This document shows, one piece after another, positions 11,141 through 23,179 of a DNA stretch of 64,000 nucleotides. The notes under the pieces were generated by a model. The model had not been told where the DNA came from. It made no database searches and was given only the letters and a program-made list of their open reading frames with translations. The DNA is taken from assembly GCA_037962975.1 (NCBI GenBank), contig CM075673.1, positions 124,577,001 through 124,641,000 of the forward strand. Direction: 5' to 3'. A program made the translations under genes and the position numbers. Source of the DNA: Clitoria ternatea (taxonomy: Eukaryota > Streptophyta > Magnoliopsida > Fabales > Fabaceae). The stretch's first letter is position 1. Every line of letters begins with the position of its first letter.

Positions 11141-12500
11141 CTAAGGATTAGGTTTATTATTTCTCTATTATGTGTCACTTGAATACAATGTGAGCCTTAT
11201 GTGACACAAGCCCAATAAGGGGGGAAGGGAGAGTCCAGGCCCAAGCCCAATAAGGGAGACAACCGCTTCTAGTGGGATAATGGAGAGTTATTATCTACTA
11301 AATTAAAGGGATGAATGGGGTATCGTGGGGCCCCTTCTGACCCGAAAAGGAACATGAGCCTCCTAGTCACGAGCTCTAGGCGTAGAGCCGAGTGAAGTGG
11401 CTAAGTACCGTGGTAAGATATTCATGGCGGGTGTAAAGTGAAGGCTTATCCTGAATGTGTATGAGTCGATATCGAGTAATCAAGTCCAAGTGGATCGGGT
11501 AGCCAATTCCGAGTGGCTGTATACCAAGTGATTTCTAGTCTTGAACTTTTGTTGTTTCTTCTTGAGATGAGCCGGGTCGTACATGTCTGATTTGTTATCG
11601 TGGCGGGCTTCGTAAAAAGAAAACCTCTTGAGGCAAAACCCAGTGGGAAAAACCCCTCGAGCAGGAAAAAAAGTGCCCCTGCTACATTCAATGCTAATAC
11701 ATTTTACTATTTTGGGGGCCTCATTAAAACCTCTCGGGGAAAACCCAGTGGGAAAAAACCCCTCGAGTAGGAAAAAGAGTGCCTTCATTACATTCGTCTA
11801 CAATATACAAAATGATATGCTTACGAGTCGGTTTGCCCTTTTACTAATGACGTTTCTCCCCCGGTATGGTTCTTCCTATTTGTCTGGTGGAGGTTTATAA
11901 CTTGATGTAGACGATGCCTCGCTTCTCCATATCAATGTCTTTCTTGGTTCTTCCTCGTCGTAAAATGTTCTTCTAAGGAAGGGTCTCCTGGTTTTGTCAC
12001 GGGAATTTGTAGTTGGAGCGACATGGTGCTTGCATACTTTAACGTATTATTAAGCTTTGAGAATCGCTTCCGGGGTAAGCATGAATTGGAACCAACCCCT
12101 CGAACGAGGTTTTCCTGGTGTCAGCTAGTGGATTATCATTTCATTCCAAGTGAGCGATTTTGAGTGAGTGATTCTGGTTCCGAGTGATTGACCCCGAATG
12201 AGTGATTCCGAATGAGTGACTCTGAATGAGCGATTCCGAGTGAGGTAGGGCTTGGCCTCATCACGTGGGGAGTTCTGTTGCTTGGGACCCCCTCGTGCTA
12301 TTTGGCAAAAGGTGGCCAGCCGTCATTTGCGTTTTTGATGAGTGTGTGCGTGTGCTTAATATGTTACTTGAGTCTTCCATTTCTTCAAAGTATGAGAGTC
12401 GTTCACCGAGTAAGCGTATGTTACTCAGGTCTCTCATTAACTTAGCGTATTTAGCTCGTGCTCGGGCTTAACGTTAGTTACCGTAATGTAGGTTTTAGAA
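11141..12500. other. Degenerate retroelement-derived sequence
   Basis: No coding frame. Two related blocks (about 11610-11690 and 11725-11790) contain AAAACCCAGTGGGAAAAA followed by CCCCTCGAG, a type of motif seen in non-coding parts of plant LTR retrotransposons; the Tat element here has a similar reverse-complement motif after its integrase, near 48750. A short run of GAGTGATTCCGA units lies at 12145-12245. I see no intact ends. Confidence 0.4.
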
Positions 12501-13121
12501 TGGTCGAGAGCTTGTGCTTGGGCTTATCCTTAAAGTTGTCGAGAGCTTCGTGCTTGGTCTCATCTTCAAAGTTGCCGAGAGCTTGTGCTCGGGCTTAACG
12601 TTACTTACCGTAATGTAAGTTTTAGAATGGTCGAGAGCTTGTGCTCGGGCTTATCCTCAAAGTTGTCAAGAGCTTGTGCTTGGGCTTATCTTCAAAGTTG
12701 CTGAGAGCTCGTCGGGCTTAACATTACTTATCGTAATGTAAGTATTAGAATTGTCAAGAGCTCGTGCTCGGCTTATCTTCAAAATTGCCGAGAGCTCATG
12801 TTCGGGCTTACCGTATATTGCCAAAAGCTCGTGTTTGGGCTTATCTTGAAAATTGTTGAGAGCTCGTGTTCGGGCTTACTGTATATTGCCAAGAGCTCAT
12901 GTACGGGCTTACCGTATATTGCCGAGAGCTCTTGCTCAGGCTTATCTTCAAAACTGTCGAGAGCTCGTGTTCCGGCTTATCGTATATTGTCGAGAGCTCA
13001 TGTTCGGGCTTATCTTCAAAATTGTCAAGAGCTCGTGCTCGGGCTTATCTTCAAAATTGTCGAGAGCTCGTGTTCGGGCTTACCGTATATTGCCGAGAGT
13101 TCATGTTTGGGCTTTTCATAT
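12501..13121. repeat. Minisatellite, 33-35-bp units
   Basis: About eighteen imperfect units of the form GAGAGCTCGTGTTCGGGCTTA followed by either TCTTCAAAATTGTC or CCGTATATTGCC. Two alternating tails give 35-bp and 33-bp units. Open frames across it with repeated SSCSGL peptides are by-products of the repeat. Confidence 0.9.
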
Positions 13122-13407
13122 GTCACTCGGATCTCTTCACATAAGTTTTTGTTTCCTTCCGGTAGGTGAGTTTCTTGCTTTTTCCTTATAACTAGACTCT
13201 TTATCGTGCAATCTTGGAAATCCAAAACATATGTCTCAGGTGAAAACAACGTGTTCTTCCTTGCCTATTAAGTGGTTTGTCTTATCTGAAATATCTTGAT
13301 TGCCAGCATGCAAAGAATTGGTGTCTAGCTCTTTCTCGGTTCATGGGAAGGAAGCGGTTACACTGGGCACGACTCTCAAAAAACATTCAAGATGTGATGC
13401 CCATTTT

Positions 13408-13707
13408 TCAATCTTGAGGGTGAGGTTGACGACGGAGTACAGGAGCTAGTAGAAGAGGGACATCGAGAAGTGCGTTCTGCTGGCTCTTCGTGGTGGATTT
13501 TGGTGGTGGATTTTTAGTGTTTTTAACTCCTGCAACAAAAGAAACACAAGGCACTTGTCTTTTCCGACCCCTTGGTATATCAATCCAGTCCTCATTTAAA
13601 AGACGGGCAAAAGATGTTTCACGAACTCCTTGATTTGCGGTTCCGACTTTGAAGCTCCAGATACGGTCAACCACATTCTCTACTCTAGTCTGTAGCCGTG
13701 GGTCCAT
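13408..13707 (-). other. Unidentified minus-strand ORF
   Basis: Ninety-nine codons from an ATG at 13707. The first half (MDPRLQTRVENVVDRIWSF, then RLLNEDWIDIPRGRKRQ) reads like real protein; the second half is low-complexity and may be intron or UTR, with a possible TTGCAG site near 13530. I recognise no family. It could be an exon of a decayed host gene, perhaps the same one as the ORF at 10915. Sequence 13708-14290 shows nothing further. Confidence 0.25.
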
Positions 13708-14294
13708 ATGCTTGGCTTTTGTTTCCCTGCAATTTAATCGGTTCGATTTTCAGATATAAGCGAGCATGGATCGGGAATAAGGTAGCCTTACGTTGCCGCC
13801 TTTTTTCAATCTGATAGTAAATCATATATGTCTCTTCTGGTCTTCGTTATAGTTCAAAATTGCTAGTATATTAATTGCATAAAGCAGTTTACTGTTGTGC
13901 TCATGACAAGTATATTAGAATGCGTATGAATATGAGGTAAAGGAAGGAAGACAAATCCTCGGCACGGCGAATGGCTAACTCAGAGAGGAACGACACCGTA
14001 GCGTTTATCACCCTAACTCATCGTGATTGTTCACTGACAGCCAGAGGCAGAGAGACGCCATGGATCATGACGGTTGACGCGAAGGTTGGACTTGCTCGGT
14101 TTGAGGTAGCTCGAGTAGTAGATGCGGCTAATCTTTAATCACTGTTAATAGCCCCTGCGGCGACCCACACGTGTCCGTGAATTATGGGTTCTTCTTCACA
14201 TGCCCTTTTTGGCTCGGTCAAAACCATTAATTGAAGAATGAGCTCTTGGCCTCCTTCTCCTCTGACGTATCGTCGTTGAGCTGATCGGCAGCAA

Positions 14295-14540
14295 TTGAGG
14301 ATTGACACCTCAGTAGATAGTGAACATGGTCAAGTGGTGCAAACTGCCCAAGTGGTAATTAATATGCTTGATGTTACCGTGCCTGGCACTCTAACCAAAG
14401 AGAGGACAACAAAGGTATTAACTGCTGTAGGCCAGGGAGAACCGCTCATGAAAGCTTTACAAGATGCTGTTCCAGAAGATGTCCATGGAAAGTTAACAGC
14501 TGTAGTGACTGGAATTTTGCACGCAAGGGGATCGATTTTT
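14295..14540 (+). pseudogene. Host-gene exon fragment, possibly EMB8-like alpha/beta-hydrolase family
   Basis: A plus-strand frame of about 82 codons without an ATG (it opens after a possible GCAG acceptor near 14292). It contains GQVVQTAQVVINMLDVTVPG, LTAVGQGEPLMKALQDAVPE and LTAVVTGILHARG. From memory this resembles a segment of the large plant embryogenesis-associated EMB8-like hydrolases, but it lies outside their catalytic domain and I cannot confirm it. After HARG the sequence stops resembling protein and no donor is visible, so I read it as a truncated or captured exon. Confidence 0.45.
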
Positions 14541-14561
14541 TGCATTCCAAGAAGTGCTTGA

Positions 14562-15953
14562 TTGGCAAATTTTCATCCTTGGAGATTTTCTTCTGGTTTC
14601 CTTTGTTAACTGTTCTTAGTGTTCCACTCCCGTTTAATGATCAGTGTGATGCTAGTTTCTTTTGATACAGGTGCTGCTTCTTTAGTGAAACCTGGAGGTT
14701 GCTTCAGCCTTCTACCTTCCGCCTTCCTACACCATGTCTGCTTCCTTGCTACATGCTTCTCGTCTTGTTGCATCTGCATATGAGTTGACTAAAAGTGCAA
14801 TGTCAGCTAGTTAGGTTGCATACGACCTTTTTATTAACTGCTCAGGAAGGGAAAACTACAGATACATCTTCCTTTTAAATTGGAAAAGTTTAAAGGTGGA
14901 TGGATAGAATGTAATCATTGGCTTGCTACATTCTGATGAAATTGCGTTAAATTTGGACCTTTTAGCCAATTACATATTGATTAGAATTCCTTGTTTCGTC
15001 AGTGGTCTGTGTGGTGCTTCTCTTGGGATTGTAATGATGGACGTCTTGGTTATATAGCACCCTTTTATGTGTTCTTCTTCACTAGATCACCTGTTGATTA
15101 TCCAATAATAGATACACATGAACATGCATGATCTACAAGGAGTGAAATCAGAAATTGATTTCATTAAGCAAGTTTGCACTCGTCAAATATCATTCATTCT
15201 CCACTTTTCTATCCTTTGATTTGTGTCTGCTTCCTTATTCGGCTGATTAGCTTTCGTATGCTTCTGCGTGGAAGTAAGGATGTTTAAAGAGAAACATAAG
15301 GAGGCGAATTGTCCTGAGGTTGAAGCGGTTGGTTATGGGAAGCTACAAAGTACAACCTTGGCTGGATCCAATGTTCAATGTGGTTCCTGGGTTGGAGTCG
15401 GTAACTGAGACAGGCATTTAAATTAGTAAAATGACAGTAAGAAACAGAACACACTACGAAAACATGATCACCGACGACGCTGGTCAATTTCGGCAAGCGA
15501 TGTCGTATCCTCCTTATATTTATCCATTCGATTTTAATTAGCTACGCATCAATTAGATATGGATTTGGCTCTTCTTGGACTATGTAAGTAATGTAACATT
15601 AACTGAGCTGTAAAGATGATCTAGTATTAGGTATCACGATTGCAGATAATGAATTCAGGTCTTCATAATGTACCCTGACGTTGGACGTGAATATCTATTC
15701 CCCGAGCTACCTCTGAATTACAAATGAAAAGGAAACTAAAGTTGGGAGTGTTTTCATCTGTTAAAATGTCTCTTCAAATATTATTTTTCTCTTCCTAGTG
15801 TCCATCATGGTTTCATTATACTTTCCAAGTTTAAGCTACAATCAAGTGTCTAATCGGAACGATGAATGGGACAATTGGTATGCTGTGCATTAATCAATGG
15901 TTTAACACCTAACACCCAAGCAAGCATTCACAAGAAAAACGTATGTGCAACCA
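14562..15953. other. Intergenic, no gene seen
   Basis: Mixed-composition sequence with no credible coding frame, RNA gene or element ends. It lies between the exon fragment and the CACTA target duplication (CAT, 15954-15956). Confidence 0.5.
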
Positions 15954-15956
15954 CAT

Positions 15957-16142
15957 CACTAGTGTAAAAATTGGATATAACAACGGGATATATTCACGGG
16001 TTGAAGATGATCAGTGATAAAAACATGCGCGGTGACATTTTTGAAATTATAAGGTGAACGTTATAATCAGAGAAAACTATATATCCACGGTTAACATCAT
16101 AACCGTGATTGTACCCATCAATATATATTCACGGTTGAGAAG
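15957..16142 (+). repeat. CACTA left end with subterminal repeats (first part)
   Basis: Terminal CACTAGTG followed by units of the type AACCGTG and TATATCCACGGTT in both orientations. The array resumes at 41980-42045 and 58697-58975 after the nested insertions. Confidence 0.85.
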
Positions 16143-16720
16143 TCAACTGTAACATTCCTGGTATTTTAATAAAAATTTTGGAAGTGAAAAATATTAGCAA
16201 ATGTTTTAGAGATTTATTTAATATTTGATCTGCCTGAACCGGGGTCAGGGAATCCGGTGTCGGGTCGGTCTCAAATGTGAGGGTCAAACGGTGTTGAAGA
16301 TCGGTTGCGCAGAGAAGAATAGTCAAAGGCGTGCTATCTTGTGACTGACGCTTATCTGGTGTGCTTGGAGTGGTCTTGGACTAACCGGTGTGTGGAAAAC
16401 GCCTGACTCGGAATCATAGTCCGGGTCAACCTCTTGTAATGACTGAGACAATCGGATACGCATAACAAAGATGTAAGGACAGATGAAGTATCCGACCTCT
16501 CAAGCGTTAGCTCGGATTACCGAAGTGTAGACACTACGCTTGGACACCGGTTGTCCGGTATCCAGCTCGGATCGATACTCTTGTGAAGTATTAGACAGTT
16601 TCGAATAATTAAGCATTGTGGAAGCAAATCAGCGTAGGATCCCAATGTGATGAAATTGATTAAAAACGTTTAATGAGAATGTAAATGAAATGGGGAAAAG
16701 GCTGTCTTGCCCCTGAGTTC

Positions 16721-16730
16721 TATATAAAAG
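16721..16730 (+). promoter_or_regulatory. TATA box of the Tekay 5' LTR
   Basis: TATATAAAAG followed by a CT-rich initiator-like stretch. The 3' LTR has the same box at 37090-37099. Confidence 0.7.
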
Positions 16731-17799
16731 GAAATTCTCTCTCTCCCCTCTTCATTATTTACGAACTACTTCTTCTTTTGATCTGTTCCATCTTCTTCGT
16801 TTCTCCTCGCTTGTCGCTAAGTTGCATGCGCCGGGGGAGGACTCCATTTGTGTTAAAGCTTCAATCGAACCTCATTCCTGTGATCGTGGCCTAAAGGTGA
16901 GTCCACTGATCTGTTTTATTGTGGCTCCTTGTTCCCTTTCGTTTCTCTGGTAGCCAAGGGCCATGCATGGCTGTATTCGAGTCTGTTCTCCACTCCTTTA
17001 GTGAGTGTGAGCTCAAGTGTGGCCTATGAGCTGAGAACATTGGGTTAACAGGTTTTACATTCTGACCCGTAGGTGGTAGGTTAAGCAACGAAGGCTGAGT
17101 GACGGAGCTGAGACTGCGAATCCCGTGCCCAAGGAAGGGACCGACACCGAAAGCAGATCATCTAAGCATGGAATCGAGGTAAGGGGAATGTTCGGGTTAT
17201 GATTAATTAGAGTAGGATCTACCTCCTATCCGAGCTGTTGAATGGTGCGAACAAGGTAAGAAAATGTTATTGCATGTTGCTGTGTGCCTATGTTTGTGTA
17301 TGTGTGACCATGTACACCGATCAGTTGAGGATCGGGTGTGTGACTGAGTTGATTATGAAATGAGTTTGAAATATTTAATGTTGGGATGATCGGTGTTATA
17401 ATGTGAATCCGGGTTTGACAAGCAGGTCACCCGAGTGATGAGAAAGTGATGTTAATGGCCAAGTTTGATATGGGAAATGTGAACTGTATGTATAACTATG
17501 TGGTGTGGGACGACCGACGGTATATTATAGCCCCTCATTTCTGGTTCCCATGGTTTTTGTGCCTAGTTGAGCTACCCAGTGGTCAAGTAGGACCCAATGG
17601 TCGAGGTGGAGAGTCAAGCAGGACTCGGTGAACCAAGCAGGGTTCACGGGGTGTCAAGTAGGACCCCCAGCTGAAGGCCGATCCTTTAGTATCTGGATAC
17701 TAGGAGTCAGATTGCATTAGAGTCAGTGGTGATCATCGATGAATTTGATATATGTGCTAAGTTAAGTGGATGTGTTCATTGTGTGTAATGTGCTATAAT

Positions 17800-18560
17800 T
17801 TCCGAGTGTGACTCGATAAATCTCCGAGTGAAAATTTAATATATTTGATGAGTATGAATTGTTATCTCTACCGAATGCTGTTGTTGGGCTTGCCGAGTGA
17901 ACTATTATGATTTCCGAATGAGATATATATATACATATTTAATTTGTTAAATTCCGCTTTACATTAATTATGATGCCAAACACTCACCCTTGCTGTTATT
18001 TTAATTTAGTGACCAGTGACAGGGAGGAAGCCGGAGCCATGGAGTCGCGCCAAGGAGGAGATCGATGCCAAGGCCCGAGAGATTTTGAGTGATTGTGTAG
18101 GGTATATGTGTATAGGGAGTTTCTGAGTGCTTATTATTATTTGTGTGCCAACTTAAGTCGAATCAGATGCGAATTTATATTTTAAAATACATGAATCTTT
18201 ATGTTTTCTTGTTTGCTGTGTCAGCCCATTAACTAGCGGATCCATTCCCGAGTGGGGGATAACCGAGAGACCCCCCTTCCGGGTGGAAGGTTAGAATGCC
18301 CCGAGTGGGATTTGTTGGGAGAAAGTTCCGAGTGAAGAAAGTGTGTGAAGATTCTGAGTGAGGAAGGCGTATCATGATTCCGAGTGAAGAGGAGTTGAAT
18401 GTGTCCGAGGGGGAAATCCAAGCCTCTTCCGAGGGAGTTGTGACCGAGTTAAGCTTCCTGAGTGAGAGGTAGTAATGAGTCAAGTGTGGAATGCCCGAGT
18501 GAGTGAAAGTGGAGTGTTTTCCGAGTGAAACCCTACTGCCGAGTAAACCATTTTACCGAG
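17800..18560 (+). repeat. CCGAGTG motif array in the Tekay LTR
   Basis: CCGAGTG and near variants (CCGAATG, TCTGAGTG, CCGAGGG) recur, densest at 18240-18560. Repeated in the 3' LTR at about 38165-38290 and 41250-41575. Confidence 0.85.
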
Positions 18561-18968
18561 TGAATCCCCATGCGAGTTCGCCTGTGCGTCTGGTTCGCTT
18601 AGATTTCAGAGTGGCATTCGCTCAAGCGAGTTGGTACTCGCCTAAGCGACTCTTGGGTTTCACCTAGGAATGTTGGGGTCTCGCTCAGGCGAGTGACCCC
18701 TGTTCTCTTCTTCTTCTTTTGTCCTCCCTTCTTCTCCCGCCGTTCCAACTCCATCTTACCGAGCGGATGTTATTTTGCGTGCACTCTTATTATGATTTTG
18801 ATTGCATTTAAGTGAATACTATCATTTATCAAGACCGAATGGGTTAAGAGTTAAAAGAAGTAAATACTAATTTATACTATGATACAAATTTTATTCAACG
18901 TAAAAATGATATTGTGAAAATAATTTGCCGTATATAAATAAAAAGGGAAATTGACCTAAGATGTTACA

Positions 18969-18990
18969 GTTAGTATCAGAGCGGTTCTTT
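18969..18990 (+). promoter_or_regulatory. Tekay primer-binding site
   Basis: GTTAGTATCAGAGCGG directly follows the 5' LTR. TGGTATCAGAGC is complementary to the 3' end of initiator methionine tRNA, the usual primer of Tekay elements; here one base (A for G) differs. Confidence 0.8.
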
Positions 18991-19201
18991 CTAGAGCTGG
19001 GTGTATGGGTTAATTCAGTGATTGTATGAGTCCGGTGAGGGCTGGTTGCATTCAATTGTGTTGTGTTTTGCTTGTACAGCTTGGCATCGTTCCCTTGGCA
19101 CTCCATTGGCGTGGCATTTTATGTGTGTGAGGTAAATTTCCGACTCCTTGGTTGGCATTGGTTATTAATGGTGACGTGTTTGCTCATTGTAGAATTACAA
19201 T

Positions 19202-20503
19202 ATGGCTGAAGGAACCAGTTCCGGTAGACGAGACGATTTCTTCTCCAAATTTACCCAGTTGATGAGTAGGACCGAGTCTGGTCCCACTCTGGATAAATTC
19301 CTGAAAAGGAATCCCCCGGCCTACAGGGGAGGACACGATTATGACGGGGCATACATTTGGATCAGGGACATCGAGCAGGTCTTTGAATACTTTGAGTGCT
19401 CAGAGGAGCAAAAGGTTTTGTTTGCGACCTATCAATTAAACGACGAGGCTAGAGTATGGTGGTCTCGGGTGAAGGTGCAGATAAACGCGGCAAATGAGCC
19501 GCTAGTATGGGCAAATTTCCGAAGGAGATTCCTTGTTAAGTACTTCCCGGATAACTACAAAATCTGGAAGGAAATGGAATTCCTGAAGTTGGAGCAAGGC
19601 CGACTGTCTGTGGCCGAGTACACTAGCAAGTTCGACGAGCTGTGTGATTTTTACCACCCTTTTTCGCTGGAAGGGACTGAGGGCACCAAGTGTGCTAAAT
19701 ACGAGGCTGGACTACGGATTGAACTCCGTAGTGTAATTGTACCGATGGAGATTCGGGACTACCCGACTCTAGTGAACAAAGCTAGACTGGCCGAAGAGGT
19801 GCAGTTACAAAGGACGTCTCAGCCGAGAGACAAAAAGCCACTGAAAGCAAAGGGGTTCAGCTTCAAGAGGATGGGCCAATTCTTTCGGGGCGGCAAGTCT
19901 TCCGCCACTTCTTTATCCTCTTCCGGTCGGGGTTCTACTGGCCAATCGGGTAATCCGTCTGATAGTCGTGCATGCTACAATTGTGGCCAGGAGGGTCACA
20001 TTGCCAAATACTGTCAAGCCAATCAAATTGTGTGCTTCCAGTGTGGACAGTCGGGGCACCTCAGGCCCGATTTCCCCCAGAGGCAGCAGCCGGGCAGGCA
20101 GGGCAACCGAACCAACCCTTCTGGAACTCAGGGTGCCAATTTTCAGAGAGGAGGCAGGCATGGTGCTGGTCGGGGAGGCCAACAATCGGGAAGATCTGAT
20201 GCCCAGTCCAGTGGTGCCCAGAATGCCATGACCGGGCGGGTGTTCGCGTTTGATGCCTCGGAAGCCATGAGGGATGACAACTTGGTGAAGGGTAAGTGCC
20301 TCATCTGTGGCTATCTTGTTGATGTAATTTATGATTCGGGCACAACCCATTCATTTATTTCTGAGAGTTGTGTGTGACGGCTTGGTTTGCCGATCGGTTT
20401 AATGGAGAACGCCCTTATTGTTTCCACTCCAACCGGTTCCACTTTTCACGCGACCACCGTGTGTAGAGATATGCTGATGCAAATTGAAGACCGTACTTTC
20501 TGA
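19202..20503 (+). pseudogene. Tekay gag and protease
   Basis: Starts at the ATG at 19202 (MAEGTSSGRRDD). The retrotransposon gag capsid region (AYIWIRDIEQVFEYFECSEEQK, conserved WW and FL-K-Y-F-P motifs) covers residues ~40-200. Two CCHC zinc knuckles follow near residues 258 and 278; the second (CFQCGQSGHLRPDF) has F in place of the last cysteine. The aspartic protease active site DSGTTHSF is near residue 377. A TGA at 20375-20377 interrupts the frame and the same frame resumes, with a second TGA at 20501-20503; both fit CGA-to-TGA changes. Confidence 0.9.
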
Positions 20504-22620
20504 GTGAACTTTATCTGTATGCCGTTGAGGAACTTAGATGTTATTCTAGGTCTCGATTGGCTAGCTGCTAATCATGTGATGGTCGACTGCTATCGGAAGA
20601 GTATTGTTTTCTCTCAGGAACTCGACACGAAGGATGTGGTGAGTGATGTCTCAACCACGTATGTTATTTTATTTGCTTCGGAGGGTCGGTACAACCTTCT
20701 ACCGAGTGATATTCCAATTGTTTGTGAATTTCCTAATGTTTTTCCAGAAGAAATTCCGGAGTTGCCTCCCAGTCAGGAGATTGATTTCTCTATTGACTTA
20801 ATTCCCGGGGCAGAGCCTGTGTCCCGAGCGCCATATAGAATGTCCTCGGTGGAATTGGCCGAGGTAAAGAAACAAGTAAATGAACTGCTGGAAAAAGGCT
20901 TTATCCGACTGAGTGCTTCACCGTGGGGTGCTCCGGTGTTACTGGTAAAGAAGAAGGACGGTAGCATGCGAATGTGCATCGATTACCGACAGCTGAATAA
21001 ATTGACGATTAAAAATAAATATCCATTGCCTCGGATTGATGACTTGCTGGACCAACTGAGGGCCGCTGTCGTGTTTTCTAAGATCGACTTGAGGTCGGGA
21101 TACCACCAGATCTGGGTGAAGTCGGAAGATATTCCGAAGACAGCATTTCGGACTCGGTATGGGCACTTCGAGTACATTGTAATGCCCTTTGGAGTGACGA
21201 ATGCCCCCGCCATCTTCATGACTATATGAATCGGATTTTTCAACCATACTTGGACCAGTTTGTGGTGGTATTCATTGATGACATCCTGGTATATTCGAGG
21301 TCGGTTGAAGAGCATGCTCAACACCTTCAAACCATTCTGCAGATACTCCGAGAGAAGAAGCTGTATGCTAAACTATCCAAGTGTGATTTCTGGGAAAGTA
21401 GTGTGCAATTCTTAGGACATGTAATTTCCCGAGAGGGCGTCTCGGTTGATCCGACAAAAATTGAGGCGGTTATGGCTTGGGAGAGGCCGAGGTCGGTAAC
21501 TGAAATCAGAAGTTTCCTCGGGTTAGCTGGATACTATCGACGTTTTATTGAAGGGTTCTCTCGGATAGCACTTCCTCTGACTCGGTTGACAAGGAAAGAG
21601 AGTCCTTTTGTGTGGTCGGAAAAGTGCGAGCTGAGTTTTCAGACTCTCAAACGGTGTTTGACAACTGCCCCGGTGCTTGCATTGCCTGATGTAACACGGG
21701 AATTTGTAGTGTATTGTGATGCATCCAAGTTCGGTTTGGGATGCATGCTGATGCAATCCGACCGGGTGATTGCCTATGCTTCCAGGCAATTGAGGCCCTA
21801 TGAATCGAATTATCCGACCCATGGTTTGGATTTGGCAGCAGTAGTATATGCATTAAAGATTTGGCGTCATTATCTATATGGGTCCCGCTTTGTGGTGTTC
21901 AGTGACCACAAAAGCTTGAAGTATTTGTTCGACCAAAAGGAGCTAAATATGAGGCAGAGAAGGTGGGTGGAGTACTTGAAAGATTATGACTTCGACTTGA
22001 GGTACCACCCGGGTAAAGCGAATATTGTTGCTGATGCACTGAGCAGGAAGGTGTTGCACACGGCTTATTTGATGGGCAGAGAGCAGGAATTGCTAGAGAG
22101 CTTTAAGGATATGAACATTGGAGTTGTTATGGACGCTCCAAACCGAATGACGGTCGGAATGTTGAAGATCTCCAATGAATTTCTGGAGTCTATTGTTGCT
22201 GCTCAGAAAGATGATGAGGAGTTGCTGAAACTGATTGACACTCAGGCTCGAGGCAAGGATATGGAGTTAACTCGGGGTAATGATGGAATATGGAGATTCT
22301 GGGACCGAGTGGTGGTGCCTGCACATGGAGATTTCAGGCAAGCTGTGCTAGCTGAGGCACACAGGAGCTCTCTGAGTATTCATCCCAGTGTGATGAAAAT
22401 GTATCATGACTTGAAGAAGGAATTCTGGTGGCCGGGCATGAAGAAGGTAATAACTGAATACGTGAGGTCCTGCGTGATATGCCAAAAGTGCAAAGTCAAA
22501 CATCAACGACCCCCAGGTTTGCTTCAGCCCCCAGAAATTCCGATCTGGAAGTGGGAAAGCATCACCATGGACTTCGTATCCGGGCTACCTCGCACCCGAA
22601 CCGGGTGCAACGCGATTTAG
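20504..22620 (+). pseudogene. Tekay reverse transcriptase, RNase H and integrase N-terminus
   Basis: Reverse transcriptase spans about 20790-21500 with RMCIDYRQLNK, LRSGYHQIW and the FIDD catalytic motif (VVFIDDILVYS near 21270). A one-base deletion near 21225, inside the FMxYMNR motif, shifts the frame. RNase H follows with VVYCDASKFGLGC and SDHKSLKYLF. The integrase HHCC zinc domain is at about 22350-22500 (H...H...CVICQKCK), then the start of the catalytic core (TMDF). A TAG at 22618-22620 stands where TGG is normal (W of AIWVIVD). Confidence 0.92.
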
Positions 22621-22964
22621 GTAATTGTTGACCAACTAACCAAGAGCGCCTACTTCCTGGCGACGAATATGAAATGGTCACTGGACCGATTAGCTAGGTT
22701 GTATGTTGTTGAGATTGTACGACTGCACGGTGTACCCTCAAGCATTATTTCTGATCGGGATCCCCGATTCACTTCAAGATTTTGGGGGAGCTTGCAACAA
22801 GAACTGGGTACTGAGCTCAGGCTGAGCTCAGCGTACCATCCCCAGACCGATGGCCAGTCGGAGCGGACAATACAGACTCTCGAGGATATGCTGAGGGCAT
22901 GTGTGTTAGAGCAGGGCGGATCATGGGAGAAATACTTGCCTCTGGTGGAGTTTGCATATAATAA
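22621..22964 (+). pseudogene. Tekay integrase core, interrupted by the Athila element
   Basis: Continues in the same frame after the TAG: VIVDQLTKSA, SDRDPRFTSRFW (second catalytic D) and HPQTDGQSERTIQ (catalytic E). It stops at VEFAYNN, exactly where the Athila LTR begins at 22965. The reading continues after the insertion at 35826. Confidence 0.92.
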
Positions 22965-23179
22965 TGATAAGTGCTTTATAACACAATAAATTAGATCTAG
23001 TTTGATTAGGATTTTAATCATTATGCACTGTATTTCCTTTATTTATTGTGATTTTTGCTTTCTTTCCACTATATTCTACTTGGGTATGTTATTTTGTAAA
23101 AATTAAGGTAATAAAGGGTCAATAACAACAGAAAAACGACCATAAAATGATAAAGAAACAAGAAGAACAAGCCCAAAGT

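Larger units (their letters stand above)
16148..18968 (+). repeat. Tekay 5' LTR
   Basis: Starts TGTAACATTCC and ends TAAGATGTTACA just before the primer-binding site. Matches 36516-41974 outside the nested solo LTR. Contains a TATA box, CCGAGTG motifs (17800-18560) and TCGCTnnAGCGA hairpins (18590-18695). Confidence 0.95.

Noticed and set aside
12798..13191. Overlapping ORFs encoding repeated SSCSGL and RARVRAY peptides
   Set aside because: All three frames are open only because the minisatellite unit lacks stops; no start context or similarity.
15449..15500. CACTACGAAAA sequence resembling a CACTA end
   Set aside because: No partner end or target duplication could be found; the true CACTA end is at 15957.
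18969..18990. Possible tRNA-Met gene fragment
   Set aside because: Only about 12 bases match the tRNA 3' end and they sit exactly after an LTR, so this is a primer-binding site.
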